Translations under genes and position numbers: made by a program
Shown here: in pieces, positions 59,281-64,000 of the stretch
Layout of the letters: every line of letters starts with the position of its first letter
How positions within the stretch are numbered: the stretch's first letter is position 1
Notes under the pieces: generated by a model
Told to the model about the DNA's origin: nothing
The model's database searches: none
Seen by the model: the letters and a program-made list of their open reading frames with translations, nothing else
Assembly: GCA_017311185.1 (NCBI GenBank)
Contig: JAESUZ010003505.1
Span: 2,666,001-2,730,000, forward strand
Source: Proteles cristata cristata
Lineage: Eukaryota > Chordata > Mammalia > Carnivora > Hyaenidae
DNA: 64,000 nt
Direction: 5' to 3'

Positions 59281-59572
59281 CCCTGAAAGATCACCTTGAG
59301 CAACAGGGTCTTGAACTACCCAGGTTCACTTATACATTGACTTTTTTAAAATAAATATAGTACAGTACTGTAAATGGATTTTCTCCTGCTTATGATTTCC
59401 TTAGTAACATTTTCTTTTCTCTAGTTTAACTTTACTGTAAAAACATAACGTATAATACATAATACATATATCTACAAAGCATATGTTAATTGACTGTTCA
59501 TATTATTTGTAAGGCTTCCAGCCACTGGTAGCCTGTTCGTTAAGTTTTGGGGAAGTCAGAATTTAAATGAAG

Positions 59573-59763
59573 GGGTGCCTGGGTGGCCCAGTTGTTTAAG
59601 CATTCAACTCTTGGGTTTTGGCTCTTGGTTTGGTTTTGTTAAGTTCAAGCCCCTCTGCACTGGCAGCACGGAGGCTGCTTGGGTTTCTCTCTCTTTCCTT
59701 GCCCATCCCCCACTCTTGCTGTCTCTTTCTCTTAAAATAATAAATAAATAAACTTTTAAAAAA
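59573..59763 (+). mobile_element. CAN-SINE, diverged
   Basis: Forward copy, ggggtgcctgggtggcccag, with tail aataaataaataaactttta. Confidence 0.9.
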
Positions 59764-60184
59764 GTTAGATGCAGATTTTTGATGGCGCAGAGGGGGTCCA
59801 TTCCTCTAAGCCTTGTGTTGTTCAGGGGTCAGCTGTATATCAAATTCTTGAAAGGAAGAACTGACAGAGGTAGTGAGGAAGTTAGGTGGGAAAGAGCTCA
59901 TGTTAAGGTCCTGATGTCAGAGAAGGCCTATGATCTTCAAGGAATAATAAGTCAGATGTGGCCCCACTGTAGAGATGAGAGGGAGTGTTAATCTGGGAGA
60001 TGAAGTGAACACAGAACATGTGAGCCTTGTAGACCATTATAAAGACTGTGGATGTTAATCTGAATTGTAAGCCATTTGACCAAGGTTTTATGATTTGTAT
60101 TTATTTTCTGCTATTTTAATAGACATAATGATACCAGAGTTTTTGATTTTATCTTAATTGGGAGGTGATTGTTGTTGGTACCTA
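59764..60184. other. Intron, possible old repeat
   Basis: 59850-60100 (agccttgtagaccattataa, gttaatctgaattgtaagcc) recalls an unnamed old repeat similar to that near 42400. No exon. Confidence 0.4.
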
Positions 60185-60190
60185 CGTATG

Positions 60191-60224
<34 letters not shown>

Positions 60225-60227
60225 TAT
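60185..60227. repeat. (TATG)n microsatellite
   Basis: About ten tetranucleotide units with one TATA variant. Confidence 0.95.
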
Positions 60228-60274
60228 GATGGTCTACCTTTTCTATTTCCATTTGCTGGTTTATTTTTTATTTT

Positions 60275-60835
60275 TTTATTTAACAGCTTTATTGAGAAAT
60301 CGTTCATCCATATACCATACAGTTTACCTGTATTTAAAAGGTACAGTTCACTGGGTTTCAGTGTACTCATAATTGTATACCCGTAGTCACAATCTAATTT
60401 TAGAACACTTTGGTTGCCCCAGAAGGAACCCTTATTAGGAGTTCTTGCCCATTTCCCAGACCTTTCTCCTCTGCCCACAAGCCCAAGCAACAGCTAGTTT
60501 ATTTTCTGTCTCTAGACTTACCCATTCTGAACATTCCATATAAGTGGAATCATCCACTATGTGGTCTTTGTGACTGACTTCTTATACTCAGCATAATGTT
60601 TTCAAGGCTCATCCATGCTGCAGCATGTATTAGTACTTAATTCCTTTTTATTGCTGAATAATATTCCATTGTACAGATATACCAGTTTCAACTATTCATT
60701 TATCAATTAGTGTTTATTTGGGTTGTTTCCACTTTGGGGCTATTATGAATAGTATGAACATTACTACACAAGTGTTTGTGTGAACATATATTTTCATTTT
60801 CCTTGGGTAATTACCTGTGAGTGGAATTACTGGGC
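60275..60835 (-). mobile_element. Antisense old L1 3' fragment
   Basis: Complement of L1: gctttattgagaaatcgttc, ccagtaca-like 3'-UTR text, taagtggaatcatccactat, gaataatattccattgtaca and gtgagtggaattactgg. Confidence 0.85.
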
Positions 60836-61011
60836 TATTCCAGCAATTGCTGGCTTATTTTAATTACTTACAGGGATATAGCATTGACCTTTTGTATTTT
60901 TATCTAACATGTGTATATCAGGATAGTATGTTTCATAAATATTTTGTACAATTTTTTTCCAGTGGCTTTTGTTTTATTTTCTTTTTATCGTTAAAGTTTG
61001 ACTTAAAATAT

Positions 61012-61012
<1 letters not shown>

Positions 61013-61057
<45 letters not shown>
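61013..61057. repeat. (GT)n microsatellite
   Basis: About 22 GT units, uninterrupted apart from its edges. Confidence 0.97.
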
Positions 61058-61061
<4 letters not shown>

Positions 61062-61161
61062 GTGCATATATTATATTCAGTCATCTTGTTTCTGATGACA
61101 GAATCCATGTATTAGTCCTCACAAATGGCTCCAACACCATCCGGGATTGTTTCCTCTTGTA

Positions 61162-61312
61162 TTTTTTAAATTTATTTATTCATTTAGAGAATCTTAAACA
61201 GGCTCTTTGCTCCGCATGGAGCCCGACTCAGGGCTCAATCCCACAACCCTGGGATCATGACCTAAGTCAAAATCAAGTTGGACACTCAACTGACAGAACC
61301 ACCCAGGCGCCT
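61162..61312 (-). mobile_element. Older short CAN-SINE
   Basis: Reverse short-type copy: aaatttatttattcatttag, caatcccacaaccctgggat and head ccacccaggcgcct. Related flanks tttcctcttgt and tttcctctctt. Confidence 0.87.
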
Positions 61313-62074
61313 CTGTTTTCCTCTCTTCTTCAGTAAAGTCAGAAAGTGACTTACTATTGATCCTTTATCTATCTGGAGCTGATTTCTCATTTTCTTTAAA
61401 GGTGACTTTTGAGATAAGGCAGGTGGTGAAGGGTATTTAGTGAGGTGCAAGCAGTGGTGAAGAGAAGGATTTTTAGAAGGAGCGAGCTGACAGTTGCCCT
61501 TTGTTGGCTTGCTTGAGGCGCTCTTAGCTGAGAGTAGAGGAAGTGGTGAAAAGGGAAGGCAGTCATTAGTAAAATGCCATTTTGCTCATTATAGTTTTAA
61601 TAGTGCGTGGTTCACTTTTAGGGCAGATGTATGAAACCTGTCTTGTGAGCCTTCCAAGGTTCACAGATTTCTGGAATTTACTTTTCTTCCATTGTCATCT
61701 TCTTCCTCCTCCTTTTAAAATAAAACTTATTATACCAGGATTGTAAGAAATGCTAAGAAACTCTGTGATTTCCAGTCATACTCATCACATTTAATCACAG
61801 TATCTTGCTGGTTTTCAGAAATAACTTCAAAATCAATTTAAAATGTCAGTTGCTTTAGTGTAGTCAGTATAGAAAGCAGGAAATGTGTAACAGCCATGGG
61901 TCTTTTGGCTCCAATTTGATACTCAGTGTTGTGAGATTTGATTCCTTAGAAGGAAGTCTTAGAAGGAAATTCGATGGTTAGCTATGGCAGAAAGTTGAGT
62001 ATGTAAGAGAAAAAAAAAAAAAAATAGGCCCTAAAGCTTGTGGGCTGTTCATGTGCTCAGTTTGGGTGGGATAT
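61313..62074. other. Intronic sequence, nothing recognised
   Basis: Unique-looking intron with an A-run near 62012. No exon or named element. Confidence 0.45.
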
Positions 62075-62091
62075 AAGAATAATGCCGTTTC

Positions 62092-62750
62092 GCACCCTCC
62101 TACACTGTTGGTGGGAATGCAAACTGGTGCAAGCCCCTCTGGAAAACAGTGTGGAGGTTCCTCAGGAAACTAACAATAGAACTTCCCTAGGACCCAGCAA
62201 TAGCACTGCTAGGAATTTATCCAAGGGATACAGAAATGCTGAGGCATAGGAGCCCATGTACCCCAATGTTCATAGCAGCACTCTCCACAATAGCTAAAAC
62301 ATGGAAAGAGCCTAAGTGTCCATCAACAGATGAATGGATCAAGAAGATGTGGTTTATCTATACCATGGAATACTACATGGCAATGAGAAACCATGAAATC
62401 TGGCCATGGTAGCAACATGGATGGACCTTGAGGGTGTTATGTTGAGCGAAATAAGTCAGGCAGAGAAGGACAAATATCATATGTTTGCATGTATAGGAGG
62501 ATTAGGAGGAACTTGACGGAGGAACAAGGGGGAGAAGGACGGAAATGGTGGGGGAAAGGGAGAGAGGCAAACTATGAGAGACTCTTGAAGGCTGACAAAA
62601 ACTGAGGACTGGTGGATGTGGGGGGGAGGGGGGATGGGCATGGAGGAGTGCACTTGTGGGGATTAGCACTGAGTGTTATGTGGAAACTAATTTGACAATA
62701 AACTATTTGTAAAAAAAATAAAATAAAAAAAATAAAAACTTAAAAAAAAA
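62092..62750 (+). mobile_element. Young 5'-truncated L1 (about 660 nt)
   Basis: Covers the ORF2 C-terminal end (gttggtgggaatgcaaactg, tagcagcactctccacaata), the 3' UTR (taggaggaacttgacggagg), a G-rich tract, AATAAA and an A-rich tail. Exact 16-nt duplication agaataatgccgtttc at 62076-62091 and 62751-62766. Nearly the same 3' end as the copy at 27768-28007. Only a small open frame of ORF2 remains. Confidence 0.95.
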
Positions 62751-62766
62751 AGAATAATGCCGTTTC

Positions 62767-64000
62767 TAGGTAAAATCAGGGTCATAGGTTTTATTTGAGT
62801 CATTTTCCAAAATTCTGGTTTGTCTTTTGTATTATCAAAATGTACTATCATACCATTAATAGCTAAAACTTGTATAATTATAGTTAATTTTAAAATCCAC
62901 CTCCTGGGTTCTGGATTGTTCTCTACTCTTTGGTAGCAGTGTAACCTTCAGCACACTACTTACTTATTCTTTTTTGGTTTGAGAGTCCTCACCTATAAAA
63001 TAAGAATTAAAACTATCTGTAGAGTAGTTATAAGGATTGAAAATAGGCATTTATATTTAGCACAATGCCTGCAATACATAAAGTCCTCCTGAATTTTAGC
63101 TCCCATCATTGTTTCTCTATGTTGTGCTAAATTTGCAAGTCAGCTTTAGCTTAATCCCTTAGCTGTGATCGAAGGATGTTGGTTTTTCCATTCTGTGTCC
63201 CACATTTGAGGGTGAGCTGAAGAATGGGAGAGTAGAAACAGCTAAGGATGTCACATGGTTCTCGGAGAAGAAATGTTGTTGAACTTGTTCAGACCATATT
63301 CTTAAAACCAGAAACAATTGGAAATGATGTTTGATTGGAAGGAATCCCTGTTTTCACTTGTCATTATAATAAGATCAGGCTTTTTCATAGGTAACAATGT
63401 TAAAATGCAACATTGATACTCCGAGGTCAAAATCATTCAGGTAATTCACTAAGAGGAGCCTCCAGGATGAAAACAGTGGCTTAGAGCCAACTTTAGGTAG
63501 AGTAAATAATGCAGAATGAAAGAAAGCACAGCTTAACTTCCTTTATCCTGGTCACTGACGGATGATGAAGTTCACATCACTTAAACAGGGAAGAGTCTGA
63601 AAGGTCAAAAGTTAACTTTGGATTTTGAATGAAAAATTGTGAAAGAAATTAAAAGGAGTGTGTCATCTCAATCCAAATGATTTTAAGTAGAATGCTATCT
63701 TATGTCCCTGAGATATGCTGATCTGATGGTTTTAATTCAGTTGTTCAGAGTGGGCTTCACTCACCACTGTTTCATCAACTGTGTCTTCAGAGGGAAAGAC
63801 AGGCCTCAGCCCAGCTATTTGAGTTGCTATTGAGTTTTGGATTAACTGTGGTTGTCGTTGTTTTAAAATAAAAATGTTACAGCCTTTGGTAAACAGCTCT
63901 TTAGAGTGCTGTCAGAAGCAGAAGCACATGTGGAAAGAGCTATTGATTGCTGATGGCTCTTTTGACATGTTAATAATGATCCAATCAACTGAGAAGCCTT
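62767..64000. other. Repeat-poor intron to window end
   Basis: AT-rich unique-looking sequence without a recognised transposon or exon. Confidence 0.45.

Larger units (their letters stand above)
43882..64000 (+). other. WWC2: WWC2 intron 4 (5' part)
   Basis: Starts gtaaga after a complete Arg codon (phase 0) and runs at least 20.1 kb to the window end without a recognisable next coding exon. It is dominated by the L1, HAL1 and hAT nests between 47.9 and 59.3 kb. Confidence 0.8.

Noticed and set aside
43882..64000. Search for the next WWC2 exon (Val-Lys-Lys-Leu-Lys start)
   Set aside because: No acceptor followed by matching codons was seen by eye. A spliced alignment with a felid WWC2 transcript would settle it.

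Overview
The window is mammalian nuclear DNA from a carnivore, most likely a cat (Felidae). Roughly three dozen tRNA-derived SINEs of the carnivore (CAN-SINE/SINEC) class are scattered through it. Their heads carry A-box and B-box pol III promoter motifs (TGGCTCAGTCGGTT and GGTTCGAGCCC type). The wording of these heads fits felid copies and not the canine SINEC_Cf type. Coding density is very low, L1 fragments are abundant, and splice sites are canonical GT-AG.

The only protein-coding gene I can support is WWC2, on the + strand. WWC2 is a Hippo-pathway scaffold related to KIBRA/WWC1. Three consecutive internal exons are visible: exon 2 (31794-31903), exon 3 (42790-42993) and exon 4 (43805-43881). 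Their phases fit exactly (2, then 1, then 1, then 0), and together they encode the second WW domain and the start of the first coiled coil. Exon 1, with the start codon and first WW domain, must lie upstream of base 1. The exon starting with Val-Lys-Lys was not found before base 64000. The window is therefore the 3' part of intron 1 (31.8 kb), intron 2 (10.9 kb), intron 3 (0.8 kb) and at least 20 kb of intron 4. Exon numbers assume the human WWC2 gene model.

Region by region: 1-15 kb is intron with old MIR/L1 sequence, an antisense L1 (8.57-10.5 kb), several SINEs and a small minisatellite of YY1-like motifs (0.66-0.77 kb). 15.6-19.6 kb is GC-rich and ends in an intronic CpG island (18.47-19.60 kb). 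20-28 kb is a dense SINE cluster with an antisense L1 and a young 5'-truncated L1. 28-47 kb carries the three exons, two MER5A-type hAT copies at its edges (25.3 and 30.1 kb) and GC-rich low-complexity tracts. 47.9-59.3 kb is a stacked transposon graveyard: a 3-kb L1 that hosts a processed DNAJC19 pseudogene and a SINE, a HAL1 that hosts two L1 pieces, and a hAT element that hosts an LTR-like repeat plus an L1 tail and two SINEs. 60-64 kb holds another antisense L1 and a second young L1 with perfect target-site duplications.

No CRISPR array, operon, prokaryotic feature, viral gene or independent tRNA/rRNA gene is present. I see no sign of an undescribed protein system. The most interesting material is structural: nested insertions, repeated use of the same insertion site, the DNAJC19 retrocopy, the intronic CpG island and strong G-quadruplex candidates. 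Repeat family names come from recognised consensus text, not a database search, so subfamily labels are approximate.
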